This document shows, piece by piece, positions 26,418 through 35,361 of a stretch of 64,000 bases of DNA (positions are counted from its first letter, which is position 1; the number at the start of each line of letters is the position of its first letter). The DNA is from Variovorax sp. CAN15. Its GTDB lineage: Bacteria; Pseudomonadota; Gammaproteobacteria; Burkholderiales; Burkholderiaceae_C. The notes beneath the pieces were generated by a model, which did not search any database, was not told the DNA's origin, and saw nothing but the letters and a program-made list of their open reading frames with translations. The position numbers and the translations under genes are program-made. Location of the stretch: positions 1 to 64,000 of the forward strand of contig NZ_JASMRZ010000022.1 in assembly GCF_030462475.1 (NCBI RefSeq), written 5' to 3'.

Positions 26418-27296
26418 ATGCCAAGCGCCGCCTCACCCACTTCCAGGAGCGCCGCGTCCGCCGCCAGGCTGCGCGGGCCTACCCCGATCAATAGCGTTGC
26501 CTCCCTCACGCCGCACCTCTACGCGCCCGACGCGGTGCGGCCGCTGCGCGCCAAGGAGCACTTCCTGAGCGCCGACACGCTCGTCGAACTGCACGAGCAC
26601 CCGTGGCCGCAGCTCACTTTCTCCACCCGGGGCGTGATCCGCCTGAGCACGCAGGACGGCAGCTACATCGTGCCGCCCTCGCGCGCGCTCTGGGTGCCGG
26701 CCAACATGCCGCACAGCATCACGCTGATCGAAGACGCCGAGCTGCGCACCGTCTACCTGCACGCCTGGATCGCGCCCACATGGGAGAAATGCGAGGTGCT
26801 CGAAATCAGCCCCCTGCTGCGCGCGCTGATGCTCGCGCTCGACACCACGCCCGACGGCCTGCCGACGGCCGATGCGCACGCGCCGCAGCGCGAGCGGATG
26901 ATCGCGCCGCTGCTGGTCGACGAGCTGGAGCGCGCCACGCAGATCCGCATCGACGTGCCGCTGCCCACCGACAAGCGCCTGCGCCAGCTCTGCGAGACGC
27001 TGCTGCGCAACCCGGCCGACCGCGCCACGCTGGCCGAGCGCGCCGCAGCCATCGGCGCCAGCGAGCGCACGGTGGCACGCCTTTTCCGCGACCAGCTCGG
27101 CATGAGCTGGCAGCAGTGGCGCCAGCAGGCCGTGATGGCGCATGCGCTGCCGCTCTTGGCGCGCGGCATGGCGGTGAGCCAGGTGGCGGCCGCCAGCGGC
27201 TACGCCACCGACAGCGCCTTCTGCGCGATGTTCAAGGCCGCCACCGGCCGCTCGCCCACCTCGTTCCAGCACCGCAAGCGGCCCGCGCCCGCCTGA
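26418..27296 (+). CDS. AraC-family regulator, NimR-like
   Basis: The 292-residue protein has an N-terminal cupin (FLSADTLVELHEHPWPQLTFSTRGVIRLSTQDGSYIVPPSRALWVPANMPH) with His residues typical of the RmlC-like sensor of this group, then two helix-turn-helices (RATLAERAAAIGASERTVARLFRDQLGMSWQQWRQQAVM and SQVAAASGYATDSAFCAMFKAATGRSPTSF). Divergent from the MFS gene, which it probably controls. The first 30 residues are low complexity, so the true start may be later; no ribosome site is seen. Confidence 0.85.
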   Translation: MPSAASPTSRSAASAARLRGPTPINSVASLTPHLYAPDAVRPLRAKEHFLSADTLVELHEHPWPQLTFSTRGVIRLSTQDGSYIVPPSRALWVPANMPHSITLIEDAELRTVYLHAWIAPTWEKCEVLEISPLLRALMLALDTTPDGLPTADAHAPQRERMIAPLLVDELERATQIRIDVPLPTDKRLRQLCETLLRNPADRATLAERAAAIGASERTVARLFRDQLGMSWQQWRQQAVMAHALPLLARGMAVSQVAAASGYATDSAFCAMFKAATGRSPTSFQHRKRPAPA

Positions 27297-27361
27297 TGCG
27301 CGAGAGCCGGGTGGGGGGCTTCACGGCGCTCTGGCAAGATCGGCGCCCGACAAGCAACACC

Positions 27362-28096
27362 ATGCACTCACCGATCTCCCTGAACATGGCGCCCGGCGCC
27401 CGGCCACCCAGGTGGACCGCCGACATCTGGCTGCGCGTGCGCCGGCACTTCCTGCTGAAGGCGGTCGGCACCACGGTCTTCACATGGCTGTTCTTCATTG
27501 GCTACTTCCACCTGCTGCGCAACCCGTCCTTTCCGGTCGAGGTAATGCCGCTGACGCCGCTGGACCGCCTGCTGCCCTTCCAGCCCTACCTGCTGGGGCC
27601 GTACCTCTCGCTGTGGGTGTACGTGGGCATCGCGCCGGGGCTGCAGCTCACCTTCCGCGAGCTGGTGGTCTACGGGCTGTGGATCGGCGGGCTGTGCATC
27701 ACCGGCCTGGGCATCTTCTACTTCTGGCCGACCCAGATCCCCCCCCTGGCCATCGACGTATCCGGCTACCCAGGCTTCGCGATGCTGCAGGGCGTGGACG
27801 CGGCGGGCAACGCCTGCCCCTCGATGCATGTGGCGGTGGCGATCTTCACGGCCATCCGCATCGAGGACGTGCTGCGCGAAACGCGCACGCCCGCCGGGTG
27901 GCGGGCACTCAACTGGGCCTGGTTCGCCGCCATTGCCTATTCGACACTGGCGGTCAAGCAGCATGTGGCGCTGGACGTGGCAGCCGGGGCGCTGCTGGGC
28001 ATGGCTTTCGCCCTGCCTTCGATGCGCTGGCGGCCCGGCGCCCGCCAGCGAGAGGATGCCCCTCGGGTGGGAGCGGATATCATCCGTAAACATTGA
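27362..28096 (+). CDS. PAP2-like membrane phosphatase/transferase
   Basis: A 244-residue membrane protein with about six helices and PAP2 motifs: CPSMHVAVAIF (the PSMH motif) and YSTLAVKQHVALDVAAGALLG (the S-x5-K-H-x4-D motif). The first PAP2 motif (K-x6-R-P) is missing, as in AUR1/inositol-phosphotransferase-like proteins. It may transfer or remove a lipid phosphate in the inner membrane. It is 100 bp upstream of the ACP and ketosynthase genes, suggesting lipid-related work. Confidence 0.82.
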   Translation: MHSPISLNMAPGARPPRWTADIWLRVRRHFLLKAVGTTVFTWLFFIGYFHLLRNPSFPVEVMPLTPLDRLLPFQPYLLGPYLSLWVYVGIAPGLQLTFRELVVYGLWIGGLCITGLGIFYFWPTQIPPLAIDVSGYPGFAMLQGVDAAGNACPSMHVAVAIFTAIRIEDVLRETRTPAGWRALNWAWFAAIAYSTLAVKQHVALDVAAGALLGMAFALPSMRWRPGARQREDAPRVGADIIRKH

Positions 28097-28196
28097 CCAC
28101 ACTCACCATTGGCCGACGAGGAAGGGATCGATTGATTCAAAGGACCGCAGCGGGCGGCGATCGATCGGCGGCACACGAGACGACAGGCATTGCACG

Positions 28197-28448
28197 ATGA
28201 GTTCGCTGAAGGAATTGCAGGACCTGATCCACGAGAAGTACGGCATCGAACCGTCGAAGCTCGACCCCCACGCGTCGATGCGTGAAACCGGCGGGCTCGA
28301 TTCGCTGGCCCTGGCCGAATTTCTGTTCGCCATCGAAGACCACTTCGGCATCGTCATGCCCGACGAGGACGCGAACATCGACACCCTGGCCGAGCTCTCC
28401 GTGCTGGTCGACAAGGTCAGGGCCGAGAAGGCCGCGTCGGCGTCGTGA
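28197..28448 (+). CDS. Acyl carrier protein
   Basis: This 83-residue acidic ACP has the phosphopantetheine serine in GGLDSLALAEFLFAIEDHF (DSL motif). It is distinct from the primary AcpP, whose typical DSLDTVELVMALEEEF signature is absent. It holds acyl chains as thioesters for the partner ketosynthase gene, which begins 4 bp before the ACP stop. No strong ribosome site is visible. Confidence 0.92.
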   Translation: MSSLKELQDLIHEKYGIEPSKLDPHASMRETGGLDSLALAEFLFAIEDHFGIVMPDEDANIDTLAELSVLVDKVRAEKAASAS

Positions 28449-29653
28449 ACCACGAAGTCGCCGTCACCGGGCTGGGCGTCGTGGCGCCGCACGGCGACGA
28501 GCCCGGCGCGCTGTTCCAGTCCCTGCTGCAGGGCCGGTCGGCCATACAGCCCGTCTTTCCCGAATTGCCCAAGCCGGCAGCGGCCGCCACCGTAGCCTTC
28601 GACGAGACCCGCTGGTTCACCAAGCTGCAGCTCGCCGGTGTCGACCGCGTGAGCCAGCTGGCCGTGGCTGCCGCCGACATGGCGATGCGCAATGCCGGCC
28701 TTTCCACATCGGACGCCGATCCCGAGCGCGTCGGCGTCTTCTCGGGCTGCGGCATGGGCGGTGCGGCGGCGCTCGAAGCGGCCTATCGCGGCAACGGCCG
28801 CGTTTCCCCACTCACCATTCCCGCCTTCATGCCGAACGCACCGGCCGCTCACGTGGCCATGCGCCAGGGCGTGAAGGGCCCGGTGCTCACCTACTCGGTC
28901 GCCTGCGCTTCCTCTTCTGCCGCGATCGCCGAGGCGGCCAAGGCCGTGCAGCGCGGCGAGGTCGACATCGCCATCGCCGGCGGCAGCGAAGCGCTGATCG
29001 TGCCCGGCGTGGTGGTGGCCTGGCAGGCCATGGCAACGCTGGCCGGCTTCCAGCCCGGCGAGGCGGCCGGCGCGGTGCGGCCTTTCGCCACCGACCGCAG
29101 CGGCTTCGCGCTGGGCGAAGGCGCGGCCTTCCTCGTTCTCGAATCCGCCGAACGCGCCCGTGCACGCAGCGCCCGCAGCTACGCCACGCTGGCCGGCTGG
29201 GGGCTGAGCAGCGACGCCACCCACCTCACCAAGCCCGATGCACCGGGGCAGGCCCGCGCGCTGCGCGCCGCACTGCGCGAGGCCGGCCTGCAGCCCCGCG
29301 ACGTGGGCTACTGCAACGCGCACGGCACGGCCACGCGCATCGGCGACGTGGTCGAGCGCAACGCGCTGGCCGAGGTGTGGGGCGATGACCTCGACACGCT
29401 GCGCGTGAGTTCGACCAAGGCGCTGCATGGCCACATGCTGGGCGCGGCCGGCGCCATCGAGGCGCTCATCACCGTGATGGCGCTGCAGCAGCGGCAACTG
29501 CCGCCCAACGCCAACTGCCGCGAGATCGATCCGGAATGCCGGATGAACCTCGTCATGCAGGACGACACCGCGGCGCCCGCGCTCGAAGCCGCCATCAGCA
29601 ACTCCTTCGCCTTCGGCGGCACGAACTCGGTGCTGCTCTTCCGCCGGGCCTAG
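28445..29653 (+). CDS. Beta-ketoacyl-ACP synthase (KAS II-like)
   Basis: A 402-residue condensing enzyme of the FabF/KAS family. Catalytic Cys in VACASSSAAIAEA, histidines in YCNAHGTATRIGD and STKALHGHMLGAAGAIE; the glycine loop FAFGGTNSVL is at the C terminus. It elongates or transfers acyl groups on the adjacent ACP. GTG start overlaps the ACP stop (GTGA). No reductase or dehydratase genes follow, so it relies on housekeeping enzymes or makes a partial product. It converges with the lysR gene, overlapping 4 bp. Confidence 0.92.
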   Translation: MNHEVAVTGLGVVAPHGDEPGALFQSLLQGRSAIQPVFPELPKPAAAATVAFDETRWFTKLQLAGVDRVSQLAVAAADMAMRNAGLSTSDADPERVGVFSGCGMGGAAALEAAYRGNGRVSPLTIPAFMPNAPAAHVAMRQGVKGPVLTYSVACASSSAAIAEAAKAVQRGEVDIAIAGGSEALIVPGVVVAWQAMATLAGFQPGEAAGAVRPFATDRSGFALGEGAAFLVLESAERARARSARSYATLAGWGLSSDATHLTKPDAPGQARALRAALREAGLQPRDVGYCNAHGTATRIGDVVERNALAEVWGDDLDTLRVSSTKALHGHMLGAAGAIEALITVMALQQRQLPPNANCREIDPECRMNLVMQDDTAAPALEAAISNSFAFGGTNSVLLFRRA

Positions 29654-30567
29654 GCGGCCTTCAGTTCCTGCGGCGCGGCCTGCGCGGCTGCCGCGCGCAG
29701 CCACTCCACGAAGGCGCCGACCAGAGCATCGTCTGTGCGGCTGGGCGCCACGAACACGCTGTAGCCCCGGCTCGACGGTGCCCGGTGCGGGCAGGCCAGC
29801 ACCAGCTCGCCCGAACGCAGCTCGCGCTCGACGAAGTAGTCGGGCACCAGCCCCACGCCCAGATCGGCGCGCACGGCCGCGACCAGCGACGAGAACAGGT
29901 CGAAGCGGTGCCCCGCCACCAGGTTCTCCGGCGCGCGCAGATGCGGGGCCTGGCCGAACCACTCTTCCCACGCGCCCATCCGCGTGCGCAATTGCAGCAG
30001 CGGCGCCGCGCGGAAGTCGCCGCGCGCCATGGCCGGCCGGCCCTTCGCGCCGGGCGAGCAAACGGCAACGCAGGATTCGCCCATCAGCGGCAGCGCGTTC
30101 GCGCCGGGCCACACGGCGTCGTCGTACTGCACGCCCACATCGAACGGCTGGTCTTCCATGTAGAGATGCGTAGGAAACACCTGCAGATGCAGGCTGCAGC
30201 CCGGGTTCAGCCCGATGAACTCCGGCAGGCGCGGCGTGAGCCAGCCCTCGGCCAGCACCGGCACCGCGCCGACCAGCAGGCGCAGGCCGTCGGTGCGCTG
30301 CGCCATGGCTTCCAGCGTGTGGTTCTGCAGGCGCAGCAAGTCGCCTGAAATCTGGCCGTGGTAGCGCTGGCCTGCCTCGGTGAGCCCGGTGCCGCGCGCG
30401 GTGCGCTGCACCAGCCGCACGCCGATCTGCGTCTCCAGCTGGCGCAACTGCTGGCTCACCGCGCTGTGCGTGAGGCACAGCTCCTCCGCGGCCTTGCCGA
30501 CGCCGTGATGGCGGGCCACCGCGTCGAAGATCAGCAGCGCGCGGGTGCTCGGAATATGGCGGCGCAT
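29650..30567 (-). CDS. LysR-family regulator (GcvA-like)
   Basis: A 305-residue LysR protein of the GcvA-like group: RALLIFDAVARHHGVGKAAEELCLTHSAVSQQLRQLE, then IGVRLVQRTARGTGLTEAG and a periplasmic-binding-like domain (LRLLVGAVPVLAEGWLTPRLPEF). ATG 30567 (MRRHIPSTR) is the natural start; the ORF-track frame runs on upstream spuriously. Divergent from the M20 peptidase gene by 145 bp, its likely target. Confidence 0.88.
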   Translation of the reverse strand: MRRHIPSTRALLIFDAVARHHGVGKAAEELCLTHSAVSQQLRQLETQIGVRLVQRTARGTGLTEAGQRYHGQISGDLLRLQNHTLEAMAQRTDGLRLLVGAVPVLAEGWLTPRLPEFIGLNPGCSLHLQVFPTHLYMEDQPFDVGVQYDDAVWPGANALPLMGESCVAVCSPGAKGRPAMARGDFRAAPLLQLRTRMGAWEEWFGQAPHLRAPENLVAGHRFDLFSSLVAAVRADLGVGLVPDYFVERELRSGELVLACPHRAPSSRGYSVFVAPSRTDDALVGAFVEWLRAAAAQAAPQELKAA

Positions 30568-30712
30568 GAGGGCTTCGTTAGAAAAACTGACAACGCGGAA
30601 GATTAAACCAGAGCGCGCTCCTAACACAGCCATAAGAATCACTGACGACGGCGTCGCACCGGCGCCGCTCGCCCCGACCTGGTCAGCCTCAACTACAAGG
30701 ACATCCCGCACC

Positions 30713-32080
30713 ATGCCCCGCCCCGTGTCGCCTCGCCTCGCCCCGATCGCCCTTGCCCTCGCTTTGGCCTTGGCCTCCGCCGCCACAGGCCTCGCGCACG
30801 CCCAGAGCGGCAGCGTCGCGGCCACGCCCACGCAGGTGCGCCCGGAAGTGGACAAGGCCTACACCCAGCTGATGGCCTCGCCCGCCATCCAGAAACTGCT
30901 GGATTCGGTCAAGGCCGACCACGACCGCTCGGTGGAAGACCTGAAGATGCTCACCGAGATCGAGGCGCCGCCCTTCAAGGAACAGAAGCGCGCCGAAGCC
31001 TTTCTCGCCCGCATGAAGGCCCTCGGCCTGACGGACGCGAAGATCGACGCCGAAGGCAACGTGGTCGGCCTGCGCAAGGGCACGGGCAACGGGCCGAAGC
31101 TGCTGATCTCTGCCCACCTCGACACGGTGTTTCCGGCCGGCACCGACGTGAAGGTCAAGGAGCGCGACGGCAAGCTCTACGCACCCGGCATCTCAGACGA
31201 CACGCGCGGCCTGTCGGTGCTGCTGTCGTGGCTCAAGGTGCTCAACGACAACAAGATCCAGACGGTGGGCGACCTGCTCATCGTTGGCAACGTGGGCGAG
31301 GAAGAGCTCGGCAACCTGCGCGGCATCAAGGCGATCTTTCGCGACAACCTCGACATCGACGGGATGGTCGGCCTGGAGCCCGCGCCCGATGGCTCGGTGC
31401 TGATGCTGGGCACCGGCAGCCACCGCTACGAAGTGACTTTCAAGGGCCCGGGCGGCCACAGCTACGGCGCATTCGGCCAGGTGCCGAGCGCGATCCACGG
31501 CATGGGCCGCGCCATCGCGAAGATCGCCGACATCCGCACGCCGAGCTTCCCGAAGACGACGTTCACCGTCGGCACGGTCGGCGGCGGCACTTCTGTCAAC
31601 ACCATCGCGCCGGACGCGCGCATGGCGGTGGACATCCGCTCCGACGAAATGGCGCCGCTGCTCGAGACCGAGAAGAAGATCCTCGCCGCCATCGACGAAG
31701 CCGTGGCCGAGGAAAACAAGCGCTGGAACGTCAACACGCTGAGCGTGAGCACCAAGCTCATCGGCGACCGTCCGGGCGGCCGCACGCAGTCGGACACGGT
31801 GATCGTCGAGGCCGCCACGCGCTCGAACGCCGCCTTCGGCCACAAGACGCTGCTCACGGGCGCGAGCACCGACGCCAACGTGCCGATGTCGCTGGGCATC
31901 CCGGCCATCATCATCGGCGGCGGCGGCAAGACCGGCGGCTTCCACGCGCTCAGCGAGTGGATCGACGTGACCGACGGCTGGAAGGGTGCGCAGAACTCGC
32001 TGGTGACGGTGCTCGGCCTCGTCGGCGTGCAGGGCACCAGCGCGCCACTGCTCGAAAAGCGCACTCCCCGTTCGAAGTAA
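30713..32080 (+). CDS. Exported M20-family zinc peptidase
   Basis: The 455-residue protein has a Sec signal (PIALALALALASAATGLAHAQS) and an M20/peptidase T-like body. Zinc ligands fit LLISAHLDTVFP (H, D), PGISDDTRGL (bridging D), VGNVGEEELGNLRG (catalytic E and ligand E), and GKTGGFHALSEW (last H). A lid domain (about 230-340, GTGSHRYEVTFKGPGGHSYG) dimerises these enzymes. It trims peptides in the periplasm. AAGGA lies 13 nt before the ATG. Confidence 0.87.
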   Translation: MPRPVSPRLAPIALALALALASAATGLAHAQSGSVAATPTQVRPEVDKAYTQLMASPAIQKLLDSVKADHDRSVEDLKMLTEIEAPPFKEQKRAEAFLARMKALGLTDAKIDAEGNVVGLRKGTGNGPKLLISAHLDTVFPAGTDVKVKERDGKLYAPGISDDTRGLSVLLSWLKVLNDNKIQTVGDLLIVGNVGEEELGNLRGIKAIFRDNLDIDGMVGLEPAPDGSVLMLGTGSHRYEVTFKGPGGHSYGAFGQVPSAIHGMGRAIAKIADIRTPSFPKTTFTVGTVGGGTSVNTIAPDARMAVDIRSDEMAPLLETEKKILAAIDEAVAEENKRWNVNTLSVSTKLIGDRPGGRTQSDTVIVEAATRSNAAFGHKTLLTGASTDANVPMSLGIPAIIIGGGGKTGGFHALSEWIDVTDGWKGAQNSLVTVLGLVGVQGTSAPLLEKRTPRSK

Positions 32081-32105
32081 GCACAGGCGCGAGGGCGACT
32101 GCAGC

Positions 32106-32118
32106 GGGGCTTCGCCCC
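32106..32118 (+). terminator. Possible weak terminator after the M20 gene
   Basis: GGGGC-TTC-GCCCC hairpin 25 bp past the M20 stop; no U-run follows, so termination would be inefficient or Rho-assisted. Confidence 0.35.
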
Positions 32119-32175
32119 CGGCGTCTCCGTTATGCTGGTGGCCGCTTTCCACCACGCTACCGACAGGAGGACAAC

Positions 32176-32637
32176 ATGCACGCCCGCTCCACCCTCATCG
32201 CCCTCGCGCTGCTCGCAGCAGGCGCCTCGGCGCAGGCCAACAACCTGCTCGACCAGCTCAAGGAAAAGGCCGGCGAAGCCGCCAGCGCCAACTCGCAAGG
32301 CAGCGGCGGCAGCACGGGCGGATCGGCGCTCGGCAACCTGGGCAGCAGCCTCGGCTTCAAGATGCCCGCCATCGGCTCCAGCACCATGGGCAACGCGGCC
32401 GGTGTGCTTCAGTACTGCGTGAAGAACAACTACCTGGGCGGCGACGCGGCCTCGGTGAAAGACAAGCTCCTCGCCAAGATCACCGGCCAGAAGAAGCAGG
32501 AAACCGGCTTCGCCAGCGGCGCCAAGGGCCTGCTGCAGGGCGGCGACGGCAAGTCGCTGAACTTCAAGGGGCTGTCGTCGAAGGTCAAGGAAAAGGCCTG
32601 CGACTACGTGCTCAAGAACGCAGCGTCGCTGATCTGA
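32176..32637 (+). CDS. DUF2501 exported protein (YjjA-like)
   Basis: The 153-residue protein begins with a Sec signal peptide (TLIALALLAAGASAQA) and matches DUF2501: NLLDQLKEKAGEAASANSQGSGG, a Gly/Ser-rich linker, and AAGVLQYCVKNNYLGGDAASVKDKLLAKITGQ, GLLQGGDGKSLNFKGLSSKVKEKACDYVLKNAASLI. Two conserved cysteines (QYC, KAC) may form a disulfide in the periplasm. A perfect AGGAGG stands 5 nt before the ATG, suggesting strong translation. Function unknown. Confidence 0.88.
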   Translation: MHARSTLIALALLAAGASAQANNLLDQLKEKAGEAASANSQGSGGSTGGSALGNLGSSLGFKMPAIGSSTMGNAAGVLQYCVKNNYLGGDAASVKDKLLAKITGQKKQETGFASGAKGLLQGGDGKSLNFKGLSSKVKEKACDYVLKNAASLI

Positions 32638-32719
32638 CCCCGCCCCATATTCCGCATCGCTCCCGCGCGGCGCACCGCGCATGTGCCCTGCAGTTTTCCC
32701 CGTGCGCCCGCCATCATCC

Positions 32720-34441
32720 ATGACCCCGGCTACCCCCTCCTCCCCCCTGCGCCAGCGGCTTTCGCGCTGGATTCCGTGCCTTGCCTGGCACCGTCCCTCA
32801 GCCGCGCTGCTGCGCAACGAGGCGACGGCCGGCATCACCGTGGCGCTGATGGTCATTCCGCAAGGCGTGGCCTATGCGGCGCTGGCGGGCATGCCGCTCG
32901 TGACGGGCGTGTACGCGGCACTCTTCCCGGCGCTGATCGCGGTGATGTTCAGCTCGTCGCAGCGGCTGTCGGTCGGTCCGACGGCGCTCACGAGCCTGCT
33001 GGTGGGCGCTTCGCTCGCGCCGCTGGCGGTGGCGGGCAGCGACGAGTGGGTGGCGATGGCGGTGTGGCTCACGCTGATGTCGGGCGCCATCCAGATCGTG
33101 CTGGGTGCGGGCCGCTTCGGCTGGCTGCTGCGGCTGGTGAATGCGCCGGTGCTCATCGGCTTCACGCAGGGCGCGGCGGTGCTGATCGCCATCTCGCAGC
33201 TGCCGGCGCTGCTGGGCTTCACCGGGCGGACCATTCCGCAGGTGCTGCGTGGCGGCGGCCCGCTGCCCGACCTTGTGGCCATCGCCTTCGGCCTGGGCAG
33301 CATCGCGGTGCTGTGGCTGGGCAAGCGGCTGCTGCCGCGTTTTCCGACCACGATGGCACTGGTGGCCGGCGCGGCCGCCATCAGCTGGCTGGCCGACTAC
33401 GCGCTGCGCGGCGGCGCGGTGGTGGGCACTCTGCCCTCGGGCCTGCCTTCGTTCTACTGGCCCGGCCTGCTGCCGCCGGGCACCTTCAGCGCGCTGGTGC
33501 TGCCGGCGCTGATGATCACGCTGGTGAGCTTTCTCGAAACCGCTTCGAGCGCCAAGGTCGACAACGCGCGCGCCGGCACGCTCTGGAACGAAAACCAGGA
33601 CCTGATCGGCCAGGGCCTGGCCAAGCTGGCCTCGGGCTTCACGGGCGCCTTTCCCACGAGTTCTTCCTTTTCGCGCTCGGCTATCACGCTGTATGCGGGC
33701 GCGCAGACCGGCTGGGCGACGCTCTTCAGCGTGGTCGTGGTGGCCGGTGCGCTGCTGTGGCTGATGCCGCTGCTGTATCACGTGCCGCAGGCGGTGCTGG
33801 CGGCGGTGGTTGTCACGGCCATCCTGGGGCTGGTGAAGCCGGCGAGCTTCACCGCGCTGTGGCGCATCTCGCGCATCGAGGCGGGCATCGCCTTCGGCAC
33901 CTTCGTGCTGACCATCGCGACCGCGCCGAGCATCTACTGGGGCGTGCTCGGCGGCCTGCTGGCCGCGTTGGCGCACTACATGTACCGGCACCTGCACCCG
34001 CGCATCATCGAGGTGGGCCTGCACCCCGACGGCAGCCTGCGCGACCGCAACCTCTGGAAGCTGCCGCCGCTGGCGCCGAACCTCTATGCGCTGCGCATGG
34101 ACGCCGAGCTCGACTTCGCATCGGCCTCCACGCTCGAACGCGCGCTCACGGTGGCGCTGGCCGAGCGGCCCGACCTCACCGACGTCTGCCTGTTCGCGCA
34201 GCCGATCAACCGCATCGACATCACCGGCGCCGAAGTGTTCGGCTCGATCCGCCGGATGATGGAATCCAAGGGCATCCGCCTGCACCTGAGCGGCATGAAG
34301 CTGCCCGCGATGCAGGTGCTGGAAAGCGCCGGCCTGCTGGCGCCGGGGCCGATGCTCTTCAGCTACCGCACCGACGGCGAGGCGCTGGCGGCTCTGATGC
34401 CGCGCGTCGAAGTGCCGGCGGCCGCAGAGGAAGCCGCCTGA
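32720..34441 (+). CDS. SulP-family anion transporter with STAS domain
   Basis: A 573-residue SulP transporter: about 10-12 helices with AGITVALMVIPQGVAYAALAGMPLVTGVYAALFP (sulfate-transporter signature), GFTQGAAVLIAISQLPALLG, and SSSFSRSAITLYAGAQTGWATLF. A STAS domain (about 450-560, DFASASTLERALTVALAERPDL) follows in the cytosol. Imports sulfate or related anions such as bicarbonate. Start 32720 chosen because conserved sequence follows. The LysR gene 22 bp downstream is on the same strand. Confidence 0.9.
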   Translation: MTPATPSSPLRQRLSRWIPCLAWHRPSAALLRNEATAGITVALMVIPQGVAYAALAGMPLVTGVYAALFPALIAVMFSSSQRLSVGPTALTSLLVGASLAPLAVAGSDEWVAMAVWLTLMSGAIQIVLGAGRFGWLLRLVNAPVLIGFTQGAAVLIAISQLPALLGFTGRTIPQVLRGGGPLPDLVAIAFGLGSIAVLWLGKRLLPRFPTTMALVAGAAAISWLADYALRGGAVVGTLPSGLPSFYWPGLLPPGTFSALVLPALMITLVSFLETASSAKVDNARAGTLWNENQDLIGQGLAKLASGFTGAFPTSSSFSRSAITLYAGAQTGWATLFSVVVVAGALLWLMPLLYHVPQAVLAAVVVTAILGLVKPASFTALWRISRIEAGIAFGTFVLTIATAPSIYWGVLGGLLAALAHYMYRHLHPRIIEVGLHPDGSLRDRNLWKLPPLAPNLYALRMDAELDFASASTLERALTVALAERPDLTDVCLFAQPINRIDITGAEVFGSIRRMMESKGIRLHLSGMKLPAMQVLESAGLLAPGPMLFSYRTDGEALAALMPRVEVPAAAEEAA

Positions 34442-34463
34442 AGAAGACCGAGCCGCGGCCCCC

Positions 34464-35351
34464 ATGAAGACCACCATCGAAGAACTCGTCGCGTTCCGCA
34501 CGGTGGTGGACACGGGCTCGATCACGGCCGCGTCGGAGCAGCTGTCGCAGACGGTCTCGGGCATCAGCCGCGCCTTGAGCCGGCTCGAGCAGAAGCTCGA
34601 CACCACCCTGCTTCGCCGCACCACGCGGCGGCTCGAACTCACGGAAGAAGGCGCGGCCTTCCTGCAGCGCACGCGCGCGATCCTCGATGCCATCGACGAC
34701 GCCGAGGAGCACATGGCCGCGCGCCGCCAGCAGCCCGTGGGCCGCCTGCGCGTGAACGCGGCCTCGCCCTTCATGCTGCACGCCATCGTGCCGCTGGTGC
34801 CGGAGTTCCGCAGGCTCTATCCGCAGATCAGCCTGGAGCTGGACACCGACGACCTGCCCATCGACCTGCTGGAGCGCCGCACCGACGTGGCGATCCGCAT
34901 CGGCCCGCTGCGCGACTCCACACTGCATGCGCGGCCGCTGGGCACGCACCGGCTGCGCGTGCTGGCGAGCCCCGCGTACCTCGAAGTGCACGGCAAGCCG
35001 CGCAAGGTGGCCGACCTGGCCGAGCACACGCTGCTGGGCTTCACGCAGCCCGAGTCGCTGAACCGCTGGCCGCTGCGCGGCGTGCATGGCGACGAATGGA
35101 ACATCGCGCCCACGCTGGTGGCATCGAGCGGCGAGACGCTGCGACAGCTCGCGCTGGCGGGCGTGGGCATCGTCTGCCTGTCGGACTTCATGACGGGCAT
35201 CGACCGCGCCAACGGCACGCTGGTGCAGGTGCTGGCGAAGGAAACTGCCGACGTGCGCCAGCCGGTGAATGCCGTGTACTACCGCAACACGCAGCTGTCG
35301 GCGCGCATAACGTCGTTCCTGGATTTTTTGTCTCAGCGCATGGGCGGCTGA
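34464..35351 (+). CDS. LysR-family transcriptional regulator
   Basis: A 295-residue LysR protein: VAFRTVVDTGSITAASEQLSQTVSGISRALSRLE as the helix-turn-helix, LLRRTTRRLELTEEG as the wing, and an effector domain with PVGRLRVNAASPFMLHAIVPLVPEF. It lies 22 bp after the sulP gene on the same strand, so it may be cotranscribed rather than divergent from its target. Ligand unknown. Confidence 0.88.
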   Translation: MKTTIEELVAFRTVVDTGSITAASEQLSQTVSGISRALSRLEQKLDTTLLRRTTRRLELTEEGAAFLQRTRAILDAIDDAEEHMAARRQQPVGRLRVNAASPFMLHAIVPLVPEFRRLYPQISLELDTDDLPIDLLERRTDVAIRIGPLRDSTLHARPLGTHRLRVLASPAYLEVHGKPRKVADLAEHTLLGFTQPESLNRWPLRGVHGDEWNIAPTLVASSGETLRQLALAGVGIVCLSDFMTGIDRANGTLVQVLAKETADVRQPVNAVYYRNTQLSARITSFLDFLSQRMGG

Positions 35352-35361
35352 GCGCGGCCCG

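Noticed and set aside
30545-30712. N-terminal extension of the M20 peptidase in the ORF track
   Set aside because: The signal peptide begins after ATG 30713, so the upstream part is the divergent promoter.
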